Source: Guillardia theta CCMP2712 (lineage: Eukaryota; Cryptophyceae; Pyrenomonadales; Geminigeraceae). From it: 64,000 bases of DNA. A model generated the notes under the pieces. That model saw only the letters and a program-made list of their open reading frames with translations. It searched no databases and was not told the DNA's origin. This document shows positions 1-9,569 of the stretch, piece by piece. How positions within the stretch are numbered: the stretch's first letter is position 1; the number at the start of each line of letters is the position of its first letter. Made by a program: the position numbers and the translations under genes. The stretch covers positions 464,121 to 528,120 of the forward strand of contig NW_005434638.1 of assembly GCF_000315625.1 (NCBI RefSeq), read 5' to 3'.

Positions 1-1060
1 GGAGGGAGGGAGGAGCAACCTGATGAGGAAACAAGAGGTGCGTATTTATCAGGATGATCTCCGGACGAGGAAGGTGTTGACATCTTTGACAGCTGGGGAG
101 ATTGAAGAGAGGTTACAGGGAGCAGAGCAGAGAAGAGCAGAGCAGAGCAGAGCAGAGCAGAGGTCACCTTGAGGAGGAGAGCTTCATTCTTGCAAGCATC
201 GCGACTCTGTCGCCGAAGTCATGGAAGATAATGTCTTGCTGGTCGAGCAGCTCGATCTCGTGCTTGACGAGGGTGACCAGACCGTCTCCTCGCCCTCCTG
301 TCCGACTCAACTGCATCCACTGATACCTGCCGACAGCACGCGGTCATGATTTGCTTCCTCCTTACTTATTGTCCCCCCTTCGCCCCCCTCCTTGCGTCCT
401 CCTGCTCACTTTGATCCGAGCTTGTCTCTGTACATCTTCACTATTTCTTCGTTGTTGACCCAAAATTCCTGTCTGTGCTCAACAGTTGTCAAGAGTCATA
501 ATGGAGGAGGGAGGAGGGAGGAGGGAGGAGGGAGGAGGGAGGAGGGAGGAGGGAGGAGGGAGGAGGGAGGAGGGAGGAGGGAGGAGGGAGGAGGGAGGAG
601 GGAGGAGGGAGGGACTTACGAGGCAGATTATGTCGCTTCCGCATGATTGGAGGAGCTTGAGGATTTCTTGCTGTCTCTCGTTGTATCTGCAGCTCAAGTC
701 AGCACAAGGGTTTGTGTCTGGGAGCTGCAGCAGGCACAACATGGCAGGGAAGCTGCTCTCGCGTTCCTCTCCTTGCAGCCTGCGAAACAGAGGGCAGAGC
801 ATGTTGAACGTTGTCACGGAAAGCTCCCGTCCTCGGCACACGCACAGCGATGGAGACCCTCCACGTCCTGCCGCAGCCTCTCCTCCTCCTCCTCCTCGCA
901 ACGTCGGGCGCCCCAACCCTCCACTCAATGTCAGGCCATGGCGCGAAAGTCTCGGCGGCTCCGATTGACTTGGGGGCTCAGAGGGGGCGGGACAGCCAGT
1001 CCACGCGCCCAAGACAGCGAGGAGGATGAGCCTGCACAAGGTTCGGGACCCGAGCTGCAT
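1..1060 (-). CDS. Secreted endonuclease/exonuclease/phosphatase (CCR4/nocturnin-like), 3' end outside window
   Basis: Spliced minus-strand gene. Exon 1 (1060-620) starts at an ATG followed by a hydrophobic signal peptide (RLILLAVLGAWTG) and a Pro/Gly-rich linker, then the EEP start motif LSVTTFNMLCPLF and RYNERQQEILKLL..SDIICL. It ends at a GTAAGT donor. Exon 2 (468-410) reads EFWVNNEEIVKMYRDKLG; exon 3 (326-168) contains TGGRGDGLVTLVKHE and FHDFGDRVAMLARM; exon 4 (from about 85) contains PEIILINTHLLFPHQ. Phases match at each junction. These are the order and motifs of CCR4/nocturnin/Angel-type Mg-dependent EEP enzymes, which act on poly(A) RNA or other phosphoesters. The catalytic C-terminus (SDH region) lies outside. 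The signal peptide is unusual for a deadenylase and suggests an endomembrane, plastid or secreted site; the substrate is unknown. Confidence 0.8.
113..160. repeat. AGAGC pentamer microsatellite, intronic
   Basis: Imperfect tandem AGAGC units fill the intron between exons 3 and 4 of the EEP gene. The next exon's acceptor follows just downstream on the minus strand. Confidence 0.85.
503..612. repeat. GGAGGAG heptamer array, intronic
   Basis: About 15 tandem 7-bp units (GGAGGAG on +, CTCCTCC on -) lie inside intron 1 of the EEP gene, next to the GTAAGT donor (614-619 on the minus strand). On the gene's sense strand the array is pure pyrimidine. Confidence 0.9.
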
Positions 1061-1440
1061 GCTCGGTCGTGTTCAAGAGCTCAGCTGGTGCGCAGCTCGC
1101 AAGTTGGTCAGGACAGCAGCTCATGTCTCATGCTCTCAAGCGAGGCAGACGCTTGCGGGTCGACACCTGCATTCACACTTGATGAGGATGAACGACAAGG
1201 ATGGACGAGGAACACTACCACACCCTGACAACCTGTTCTTGCTTCCCTCCATCCTCTCTGTTTCCCTTCAAGTGGCACCTGACTGCCTCTCCCTCCCTCC
1301 TTTGCTCTCTTGTCCATCTCTCAGCCTCTCAGCCTATCCTTCCTCTTTCCCTCTCATCCTCTTTCCCCCATCCCCTCCTCCTCCTCCCCTCCTTCATGTT
1401 CCCCTTTCTCCATGGCCTCACTTTCCTTGACTACCCTTCA
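1061..1440. other. Intergenic, pyrimidine-rich 5' flank of EEP gene
   Basis: No convincing coding frame. From about 1240 to 1430 the plus strand is dominated by C and T (CCTC/TCCC runs). This stretch is upstream of the EEP start codon and probably holds its promoter and 5' UTR. No specific element could be identified. Confidence 0.5.
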
Positions 1441-1880
1441 GGATAAATGCGGGGTAGTACATATAGGGATGAGGGGGTCATGTGTGTTTGGGGGTCGGGC
1501 TCCGGGCCGGGCCGGCTCCGGGTCGGAGGGCCAGTCACTGGCACCGTTGACGGGACCGTTCGCCGGACCGTACTCCGACTTTTTACTCAAAGTTAAGTTA
1601 AACTCCGAAGTAAGTCGAACCAACCGGCGTTGAACCGCGTGTTCGGATGGTTTCCGAAGCGGCGGCTTGGCTCAGTCGGTACGGCCCGTCAGGCCGAACC
1701 GCGGCCCGGCCGCCGCCGGGGCCCATTCCATGGTACGGTATTTTCTAATCATGCGGCTGTGCCGCGGTGCGGCCCGGTGACTGACCGTCGCCGGGACCGA
1801 CTCCGAGCCCGAGCCCCGGGCCGGGCCGGGCGGCCCGGCGCGCGGCCGCCGGGCGACCGGGGGCCTGGTGATCTAAACGG
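1441..1880. repeat. GC-rich dispersed repeat, copy A
   Basis: Dense CCGGGCCGGGCC/CGGCCCGG words flank a short AT-rich island at 1580-1602 reading TTTTACTCAAAGTTAAGTTA. The reverse complement of this island recurs in copies B (about 7120) and D (about 27485). The left edge has a GGGGTAG/GTAC-rich stretch like the gene-poor block at 5150-7090. The right edge ends about 50 bp before the start codon of the next gene. Open frames here are by-products of the GC bias. Probably a non-autonomous or decayed repeat; class unknown. Confidence 0.6.
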
Positions 1881-1928
1881 CAGGTGGTAATGTTAGAGGC
1901 AAGTGTCTATTTGTGGAATGGCGGCGGC

Positions 1929-3996
1929 ATGAGACGGGGGGTTGCTGTGTGCGCGGCAGTCGCGCTGGCGATGGCGACGGCAGTTCTGATCGCTACGGGA
2001 GGCAAGAGCAACGACAATGGCGTGAGAGGTGGAGCTGTCGCGTTGGGAGGAAGGGAGGGAGAGGCGGCACGAGGAGAGGAGGACAGCCATGGTCGGGGCC
2101 TGGGGATGTACGAGCGAATCATGCAGGCGGTGATGAACTTCGATCAGAATGCGACAGACTGCGATGGTCTGGGGGCGATATGCGCCATAGGCCTCAAGAA
2201 CAAGAAGAACCCCGATGACTTGACCTCCCAGATGGCTCAGGACTGGCTCGCCCAACAGCCATGGGACGACGTTCCCTATGAGTTCTGCTCCGCGTTCACG
2301 GATCTGAACGAAGAGGAGCTGGAGGCCTGCCTGACTCACTTCTTGAAGCCGCTCAAGATCCTCAATCGCGAGAGCAGCGCCAACAGCTCGGCACAGAACA
2401 GTACGGCCTTGATCACAGATGACCCTCGTTGGCTGTTGTGCTACCATGCCGCGACTTCAAGCGAGGTAGCTCAGCTCGCGTGATGTCCGGCTGACTCACC
2501 TTGACATGCAGGACAAGGAAAGATGCATCAAGTACATCCACGAGGTCACCCAAGGGGATTACGCGAGCGCCTGTCTCAATGTGAACTCGGAGGAGGAACA
2601 GAAGCGATGCTCGAGGGTGGAGGGGGCGATCCGGAACGCGGAGCTCTTGATTGAGCGGCAGAATGTCTCAGCCCCAGCAAACACAAGTGACTCACTGAAT
2701 GCTTCCAGAGCAGAGATGGAGCGGGTGAGGACGAGCGACCGACTTGCTGCTCCTCTGACGTTCGACTGGCAGGAGCTGCAGGAGCAGAACAAGACAGAGA
2801 AGATGCTCGACGACATGCAGCCGAAGCTGCGAGACATGTTCTCCAGCGTCATGTCAGCCCGGAAGGAAGACGCAGGTTTGGAACTTGCCGGTCCTTGTAT
2901 TGTCGTGGTGACGGCGAGTTGCCGGGTATGCAGATGTGGTCGGCGGCATGGAGGCTTTGCTCAACGAGACGCTCAACGAAGATGCGATGAATGCGTCGGA
3001 GCTGCTGAAGCCGGCGATGAGATACCGAGAGGTGGAGTTTGGGAAGGAAGAGCATGAGTACATCCAATCGCATCCGAGACAGAGAGCAACGCCAACCTCC
3101 TTGAAGGAGACTAGTCCATGGCGACTGGGGGCTGCCACCAGCAAGCGAGCAGCCAAGTTTGAGGAGGTCAGGGATCAACAGTCGCTGCTGCAGAAGAGCT
3201 TTCATTCTCTCTCGGCTGTGCGTCCCAAAGTCAGTCGAGGATGTTGGAGATCAACGGCTGATAGCTAACACCCAATGTAGCAGGCCAACTTCAACGGTCA
3301 AGGCACTAGGAGCTGGAGAAGAGCTGGGAAAGTCCTATCGACAGGCCAAAGATCGACATTGGGTGGCCGAGAGGTTGGAAGGAGAGAAAGGTTGGAGAAT
3401 GCTCACTGGTTTTGAAGGCTTCGAGCGACAACCTTGGTTCCTTGGTCGCCATGGTCAAGTCAGAGAAGAGAAGGCAGCAGCAGATAGGCTTGCCAGCAAA
3501 TGGGCGGGGACATGATGCAAAGAGGATGGACTTTGGTCAACTCAAAGCAGCAGTGAAGAAAGAAGAGGAGAGGGATAGACGAGAGGACGAAGGTTTCCCA
3601 CCTGGCAAGATGTCATCACAGCACATGAAGCTCTTGGATAGTCAGGTCTGAGACATCTCGTTGCAGCATTGCATCATCGCCTCACATTCAACGTCCAGAT
3701 TGAGGAGAAGAGGAGATCTCTACGCCAGCACCTCGCCAACGCGCAGCAGGTGCCTTGCCGTTCTAGTCAGATCACTCCCTGATCCGGCTACTCGTTCTAG
3801 GAGGATCGCATGCAAGCAGAGTCAGAGAAGAAGATGTTGAAGGTAAAGATTGTCCCATCCCGACCTGCTCGATGAATGCTGCTGTCTCCTTCAGCTCGAG
3901 GGAAGCGATAAGAACCTTGTGAACGTCGTTAGTGCATTGGCTGTGGCAGGACAAGCAGGGTGGGGAGGCTTAAGTTGCCGCCGGGCGAGATGCTGA
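1929..3996 (+). CDS. Unknown membrane-anchored or secreted coiled-coil protein, about 575 aa
   Basis: No recognised family. Seven exons join in frame: 1929-2465, 2512-2875, 2934-3229, 3310-3645, 3699-3749, 3801-3842 and 3895-3996, all with GT-AG junctions and 46-101 nt introns. I prefer the ATG at 1929 over 1884 because it opens a hydrophobic leader (MRRGVAVCAAVALAMATAVL). The first exons encode a Cys-bearing, acidic region (CDGLGAICAIG, FCSAFTDLNEEELEACL, CIKYIHEVTQGDYASACL) with several NxS/T sites, consistent with a lumenal or extracellular domain. Later exons are highly charged and probably helical (VKSEKRRQQQ, LKAAVKKEEERDRRED, EEKRRSLRQHLANAQQ). The last two junctions are the least certain. 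Confidence 0.65.
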
Positions 3997-4205
3997 TAGA
4001 CGATGTGCAGGAAGGAGTCGGCACACATGCTCTCGAGATATCTGCATCGATGACAAGAGATGAACACTGAGGCGTCAATTCATCTTCAGCAAAAAATGTG
4101 TTTTATTTCTTCCAGAGAGGAAAAACTTGTAATATGCCAAGGAAAGTACAAAATGAACAGAGTGTACAGGAGAGGATACAAGAGGAGGTGGAACGAGAGG
4201 AGGCT

Positions 4206-5042
4206 CTAACTCTCGTTCACCGAGAGCTTCAGCAGCGCTCGCAGCGCCTGCGGCTCGTGGGTCTTCATCCCCTCATAGAAGCTGAACTTCTTCAAGTTGC
4301 CCTCCAGCCGCGCGATCCTCCTCTCCTCTGCGTCCTCGTCTGTGACCGCACCAATCTTGCCCTCCTGCATGGAAGGAGTATCTGCCCGGGAGATCTGCTC
4401 CTCCATCGGAGAGTGCTCCTCCTGCGTCCTTGCTGAAGCAGCCAGCTCGTTCTTGTTGAGGACGGTAGGGGCAGAGTTCGAGGAAGTCTCCTCCGTGTTG
4501 CCCGCCAGGCTCAGGGAACCAGGGCCCATCTCCTTCGATTCCATGTGCTGGGAAGGCGAGCTCGACGTGGAGGACGACTCAGCGGAGGGGAGGAGGTCTA
4601 CAATGGAGGGTACTGAGCGGGACTGGCGCCCGAGGCCCATGGGCATTGAGGAGCTGCGAGAAAGATCTGGGATCTCATACTTGAAGTTCTCCCCGATCTG
4701 CATGCAGGCAGCGCAGACCCTCACGTGCCGCGCGAGCCCTTGCCCGGTGGCTGGCAGCAACAGCTTCCGACCCATGGAGCAGTCAGCGCACACTATCCTC
4801 CCGCACATCCTACAGTGATGACGAGACGATTTGCCCTTCAACAGCGCCGTGAGCTTACTCTCGATCTCCTTCCCGCACTCGGCGATGCTGCATATCATCG
4901 CCTCGCTGTCCTCTTGCCATTGCCACTTGGCACATTCTCTTCGCGGCGAGGAGTAGTCCCTGGGGCTGGATGGGTTGCACGATGCGCTTTCGATCTGCAG
5001 CGACGTGATTCGTAGCGTCTGATCCGCCTTGCTTTTGTACAT
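4206..5042 (-). CDS. FYVE zinc-finger protein, 278 aa
   Basis: Single-exon frame. A FYVE finger covers about residues 50-110: CSIAECGKEI, KGKSSRHHCRMCG (the basic RHHCR-CG core that contacts phosphatidylinositol 3-phosphate), IVCADCS, GRKLLLP and VRVCAACM. The first zinc pair is spaced C-x4-C rather than the usual C-x2-C, and the W-x-x-D element before it is only weakly kept. The rest is Ser/Pro/Glu-rich and looks disordered up to a short basic/hydrophobic C-terminus (LKKFSFYEGM, LRALLKLSV). The expected role is binding PI3P on endosomal membranes; no second catalytic domain is visible. An upstream exon before 5042 cannot be excluded. Confidence 0.85.
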   Translation of the reverse strand: MYKSKADQTLRITSLQIESASCNPSSPRDYSSPRRECAKWQWQEDSEAMICSIAECGKEIESKLTALLKGKSSRHHCRMCGRIVCADCSMGRKLLLPATGQGLARHVRVCAACMQIGENFKYEIPDLSRSSSMPMGLGRQSRSVPSIVDLLPSAESSSTSSSPSQHMESKEMGPGSLSLAGNTEETSSNSAPTVLNKNELAASARTQEEHSPMEEQISRADTPSMQEGKIGAVTDEDAEERRIARLEGNLKKFSFYEGMKTHEPQALRALLKLSVNES

Positions 5043-5149
5043 GTTCCTCCCTGACCCCTCTCAACCAGATATGTTGCAGATGAAAGCGATTTGCGACGCG
5101 AGGAAACAGGGCGAGACTCAGCTGTTGCGCAATGCAGCTGGGAAACTTG

Positions 5150-7090
5150 ACGAAGATCTTGCGGGAGGGTAGAAGATGATGAAGGTTGGTGTGGTGAACT
5201 TAAAGTCTTGATATGAGGGTAAGAACGAAGGTAGGGGTGAGAGGAGAGAAGAGATGCGCGACGATAGTGAACGAGAGGAGGAGGAGGATGAGGATGAAAT
5301 TTGGAAGTATTATAAAAACAATGGAGAAGGGGGGGATGACTGAGTTTACGGGGGTAGGTGGTGAGATATGAGGGTAGGATATTGAAGAGGGTAGTTAGTA
5401 TTGAGCTATGTTGAGGGTAGGGTGAATAAAGTAAGGGTACTACTGACCATTGTAGGGTACTGGGTCCAATGTCTCTTTTCTCATGACAAATGTAGGGGTA
5501 CTTCGAAGATTCAGGAAGAATGTAAGGGTAGTTTATCACTCCAAATGGTACAAATGTATGATCTTTGAGGGGTAAAGTCGATTGATAAGGATATGATGGT
5601 GGTACCTGAGAGTTATGGGGGGTGGGAGGTACGAAACTGAATTTATCTATCATAGGGTAGGTCCAAGTGTGGTGGGGAATTAAATGAGCCAGAGTTCAGA
5701 AATGGTAGGGTACTGGGAAGGGAGGGTGGGGGTCATGTAATAAAAATAAAAAGAAGATCCGCTGATACAAGGAAAGAAGCTCAAAGGGATAGATGGGGGT
5801 GGGGGTGCGGCCAACAGAAATAGTGGGAAAACAGTGGGTAGTCGAAGGTAATGTAGGGGGGTAGGGTAGCATGTAGAGTTGTACTTTGGTTGGGGTAGTG
5901 GCGGGCAGCCCGGTTGAGGCATGGGGCTGATCTCTCTATGTAAAGCGTAAAGGTTTGGGGTGGGTACTTTGCTGGGGTCCGAACTGTAGATTGATGGGTA
6001 CATTTGTGGGAAATATGCAGGTGGGTACTATAAAGGTTGGGGGTACTGGGATCAAAAATTGTGGTCAGTGGAAATTGGGGGTAGGGTAGGAATGGTTTGT
6101 GATGATGTAACTGAAGTACCGGTACCCCCCATGATATGGAACTATGACACCACCCCTAAAGGTACATTATTAACCCTACCCATGATCTGCATATCTGATC
6201 ACCCCACCTACAAATTTGTCAGGTAAATGACCGGTATAGATTGAAATTTTGTTGTACCCGTGTAGTGAAAGAAGAGTTTGGCAATAAGTACCCCTACCCC
6301 CTCAGACAAGTCTAGAGGCCTTACACAGACTACCCCCACCCGTACTATTCGGTTGGATCCTCGGAGCTGATTTACGTACCCGTGTGATTTAGAACCCCAA
6401 ACTGTAACTATCCCCACCCACGAATTCCCTCGAAAACTGTACGTAGAGGACCCGTGCCAGTCCCACTACCCACCCCCCCTTTCTAGAGTCATCGCCCTTA
6501 TATGCTCAGCTCTCAAAAACATTTTAGAAACCATTACGGGGGGTGAGGGGGTACTGAGAGGAGGCCATGTATCGAAAAATACCCGGTACTTTCATGGTTT
6601 AAGTGGGGTGGGAATACACATGGCTGGATCATTTCTGTATTTGAAGGGGTAGTATGTGCATTCCCCTCATCGTATGTTTGATGGCCGGCGGGATCTCGAG
6701 ATCAGGTAACAGTTTTGGGAGGGGGTAGGGGTGTGCAAAGTACCCCACATTATATCGAGATGATGTGGGGTGATTCAAGTTGAAGTGGAAGTATCATTTG
6801 GTGGGTGGGGTACGGTATGTCAACCTCTGGCGGGAGGGAAGGGACGTCTCTCCATAAAATACAAGTATAAAACTATTTTAATATATATAAGTGTTTTAGA
6901 TAAAAGAGTTTTTGTGGGATTGCTGAGTACCATGAATTTTGCACAGGAAAGCAGGGGTCAGAAAAAGAAGCATAGACGCCAAAAGAGCTGTTTTCGGTCA
7001 CCATGCTCTTATATGTCAGTCCCCTCTAGCCCCGGTCAATCCAGGCATCAAGAAGGCTCAGGGTCCTCATGGCCCTCGCATGTCCCGGGT
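5150..7090. other. Gene-poor GGGTAC/TACCCC-rich block
   Basis: About 1.9 kb with no believable exons. The plus strand is G-rich with recurring GGGTAC, TAGGGTA and GAGGGTAG words from about 5180 to 6120. It becomes C-rich (TACCCC, CCCTACC, CCCACCC) at 6120-6480, then G-rich again at 6535-6830. It is neither a simple tandem repeat nor a perfect telomere repeat. Similar words reappear beside the GC-rich repeat copies near 27050-27170, 27580-27610, 42290-42550 and 43490-43960, and alone at 34020-34110 and 55230-55370. About 6850-6900 is AT-rich. It looks like decayed repetitive DNA. Confidence 0.5.
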
Positions 7091-7370
7091 GAGTTAAACT
7101 TGACAAGCCTCTGGTACTGATTTTTAACTTAACTTTGAGTGAAAATGAAAGGACTGGGGTTCTTTCTCGGTCTTCATCTGTAAAACGATGGATTAAAAAG
7201 GATTTAGAGCCTCTGGGCTTTAGAGCGGCCCCGCGTGGCAACTGGCCGGGCCGCCCGGCCAGGCTGCCATAGCCCGGGCCTCAAGGGTCACCGGGCCGGC
7301 CCGGGGCCGGGCCTGCGGTCTATCGATTACTGGGCCGGGCCGGGCCGGCCCGGCCCCACGTCATACTATG
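7091..7370. repeat. GC-rich dispersed repeat, copy B
   Basis: Begins with GAGTTAAACTTGACA and the island TTTTTAACTTAACTTTGAGT (about 7120-7140), which matches the reverse complement of copy A and, in the same orientation, copy D. It continues into CCGGGCCGGCCCGG-type sequence (7240-7360) and stops about 15 bp before the stop codon of the chaperonin-like gene (7381). Confidence 0.6.
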
Positions 7371-7380
7371 ATATCTCCTC

Positions 7381-9434
7381 CTACTCCCGGTCCACTTCAC
7401 TGTCATCATCAGAAGCACTAGTAGTGTTGTCACCAGCTTTGGCGCGGCTGGAAGACTGTCTTGGCTGGATGGGCCTCTGAACGTGCACCACTTCTTCTAC
7501 GCGCAGTAGCCGCACAAGAACATTTAGCAGCATACGGAGCAAGCTCTCCTGCGAACCGTCACCTCCCAATCGCAAACTGCCCACGGCTTACCTTGATCCC
7601 CAACGGCTCGACGATCCCGACGGCCACGGGGTCCGCGAGTGTCCAGCCCTTGCACGCCTGCGAGCCCTTGGCGAGGGGAGAGGAGGACACGGGCCTGAGG
7701 TTGACGTAGGAGGGGCCGGTGACTAGGATCCCTCGAGGAAGGTTGGGTGGTGAGGACGGCACCCAAGGCAGCAGTCGGAGGTCTCGGAAGCCGTTAGAAC
7801 CACTTCTCGCGGCGTTGTTGAGGAGGGCCAACGGGACGGCTGCAGTCGCGCGCCGGAAGATGCAGGAGAGTATGACATCGACCTTGTCAGATGCCTGCTC
7901 ACGCTCGAGCTCACCCCAGATAGCGAGCTCTGCTGCTCCTGCTCCCGGCACGAGGCCGGTCTTGCTGGAGGAGTCACCAGGGGCTGGAGGCTGAAGGGAC
8001 TCGAACCAACGGAAGAGCTTGGAGTAGGCTTGCTGCATGCCCGCGATCACGAGCTTCGAGTCCTCTGGCACGACCTCACGCAGGACTATGGTGTGCGCTT
8101 CGAAGCTGTCCTGCACCGTGTCGATATCGACATGGATCATGGAGGAGACGCCGACGTATCCTAGAGTGCAGTGCTCGCATAAACCGATGCTGCGCTCTAG
8201 AGGAGCGTCTGGTTGCAGGGCGTCAGGGGGCTCGTGCAGGACGGGGAAGTCGCACCAGGAGGAAATGGAGAGGCGATTGGAGAGATGCTGCAGGCCTCAC
8301 ATAGAGCCATGGCTTGCTTCCGGTCAACAGATGCGATCGACTGATACGCATCCTATCAGCTGGTCTTCACATCCTCCTCCTCCCTTCCCGGCTCTCGCAC
8401 CTGAATGTTCCATCGGACTAGGAGGGAGCGCACCAGCTCACCGACCTGACCACCGTCAGCATCGAACGCGCATGGTAAGAGGGAGCGACATCGGCAGTAG
8501 ACACAAGTACTTGAACCCCATTCCGTGCGAGACTTCTGATCTGATCCTCCACGAGCAGCTCGATCATCCTCAACGACTCCTCCCTCCCTTCCCTCGCAAT
8601 CTCCTGCTTGCAGCCCACAGGGTCCTGAGCCACAGAGAATGAGGCAAAACATCCAAGTTGAGAGCCGTCACGAATCACCCTCATCTCTTGCAACTCGAGC
8701 GAGCAGTCCAAGACCACGAATTTGGCATCTTCCAAGTAGGGAATCTCACAGTGAACGATCATCCCGTGCATGACGAAGCCGTGAACGATGTAAGACTCCT
8801 GTATCGCTGCTCCTGCCTCAGTGATGATGGGCAGACTACGAGGCAAGGCCTTGACCGTGGGCTCCTCGCTAGGCAGCGACGCTTGCAGCCATTCACAGAT
8901 GATCTCAGCGCACTTGGATCTGCATCTGCCAGCAAAGAATCAGTGTCACGTACAGCAGGTAGCCAAGGAGCTCGCTGACGTCGCTGACCTTAGCCTGCTC
9001 ATGCTGGTTTGCAGCAATGCATTTGCCAGCGTCTCCCAGCCCCAACCCTCATTCGCAACTTCGCTTTGACCCAGACGGGGGATCAAGACCTCTTCAAGAA
9101 ATCGCTCTCCATGCTCTGATACTGCTCTTGTTATCTGCAAGAGCTCCCTCCTTCCCCTTGATCCCTTCAAGAGCTCCTGTACTCCCTGCACGCACCCCCC
9201 AAGCATAACCAGCAAAGTAGTCATGCCTCCTCCTCGTCTCTCCATCTCCCTGTAAGTCTGCAAGAGAGTTCGCCTACAGCACTCACTTTCCAGCCAGTCT
9301 GCTTCCTCCAGCATCTCCCGCCAGCTCGACAGACCCTGCTTGCCCACAAGCGACGAGCCTGAAGGGCCGAATACTCGAGCTGCAGCATCCCCGGCTTGCT
9401 CTGCCCCTCGCAGGCTCCTCCAGACTTCCGTCAT
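7381..9434 (-). CDS. Divergent group II chaperonin-like protein (CCT/BBS type)
   Basis: Multi-exon minus-strand gene with the order of CCT/MKKS/BBS chaperonin folds. Exon 1 (9434-about 8991) is helical equatorial sequence. Exon 2 holds the apical segment IVHGFVMHGMIVHCEIPYLEDAKFVVLD (split here: IVHGFVMHGMIV, then PYLEDAKFVVLDCSLE), matching the CCT pattern of a protected apical strand followed by A+..LLD.SLE. A later exon has YVGVSSMIHVDID. The C-terminal exons join PLGIK to ESLLRMLLNVLVRLLRV at a GTAAGC donor (exon end 7592; last exon 7548-7381), matching the conserved PxGIK..A.E.A..+LR+DD tail. The N-terminal ATP-loop GDGTT motif is not visible, so an ATP-independent BBS-like role is possible. 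Which member it is cannot be decided. Confidence 0.7.
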
Positions 9435-9569
9435 TCTCTCTGATCCCGCATGCTCCCGCTCTCCTCCATGTCCCCCCGCTGCCTCCTCCTAGGCTCCCTC
9501 TGCTACATGCATGGAACCTTGGTCTGTGCTCAGGAACGCATCTAACCGTTACAAAAATAACGTACGTGG

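Noticed and set aside
1655-1735. tRNA-like segment (GGCTCAGTCGGTACG)
   Set aside because: No acceptor stem pairing, anticodon loop or T-arm motif could be found; it lies in a GC-rich repeat. No tRNA or rRNA was recognised anywhere.
1630-1890. Arg/Gly/Pro-rich frame in repeat copy A
   Set aside because: Composition follows from CCGGGCC repeats; similar frames occur in each GC-rich copy without common protein sequence.
5150-6840. Interstitial telomere array
   Set aside because: TAGGG words are frequent but no run of a fixed telomere unit exists and the strand switches twice.
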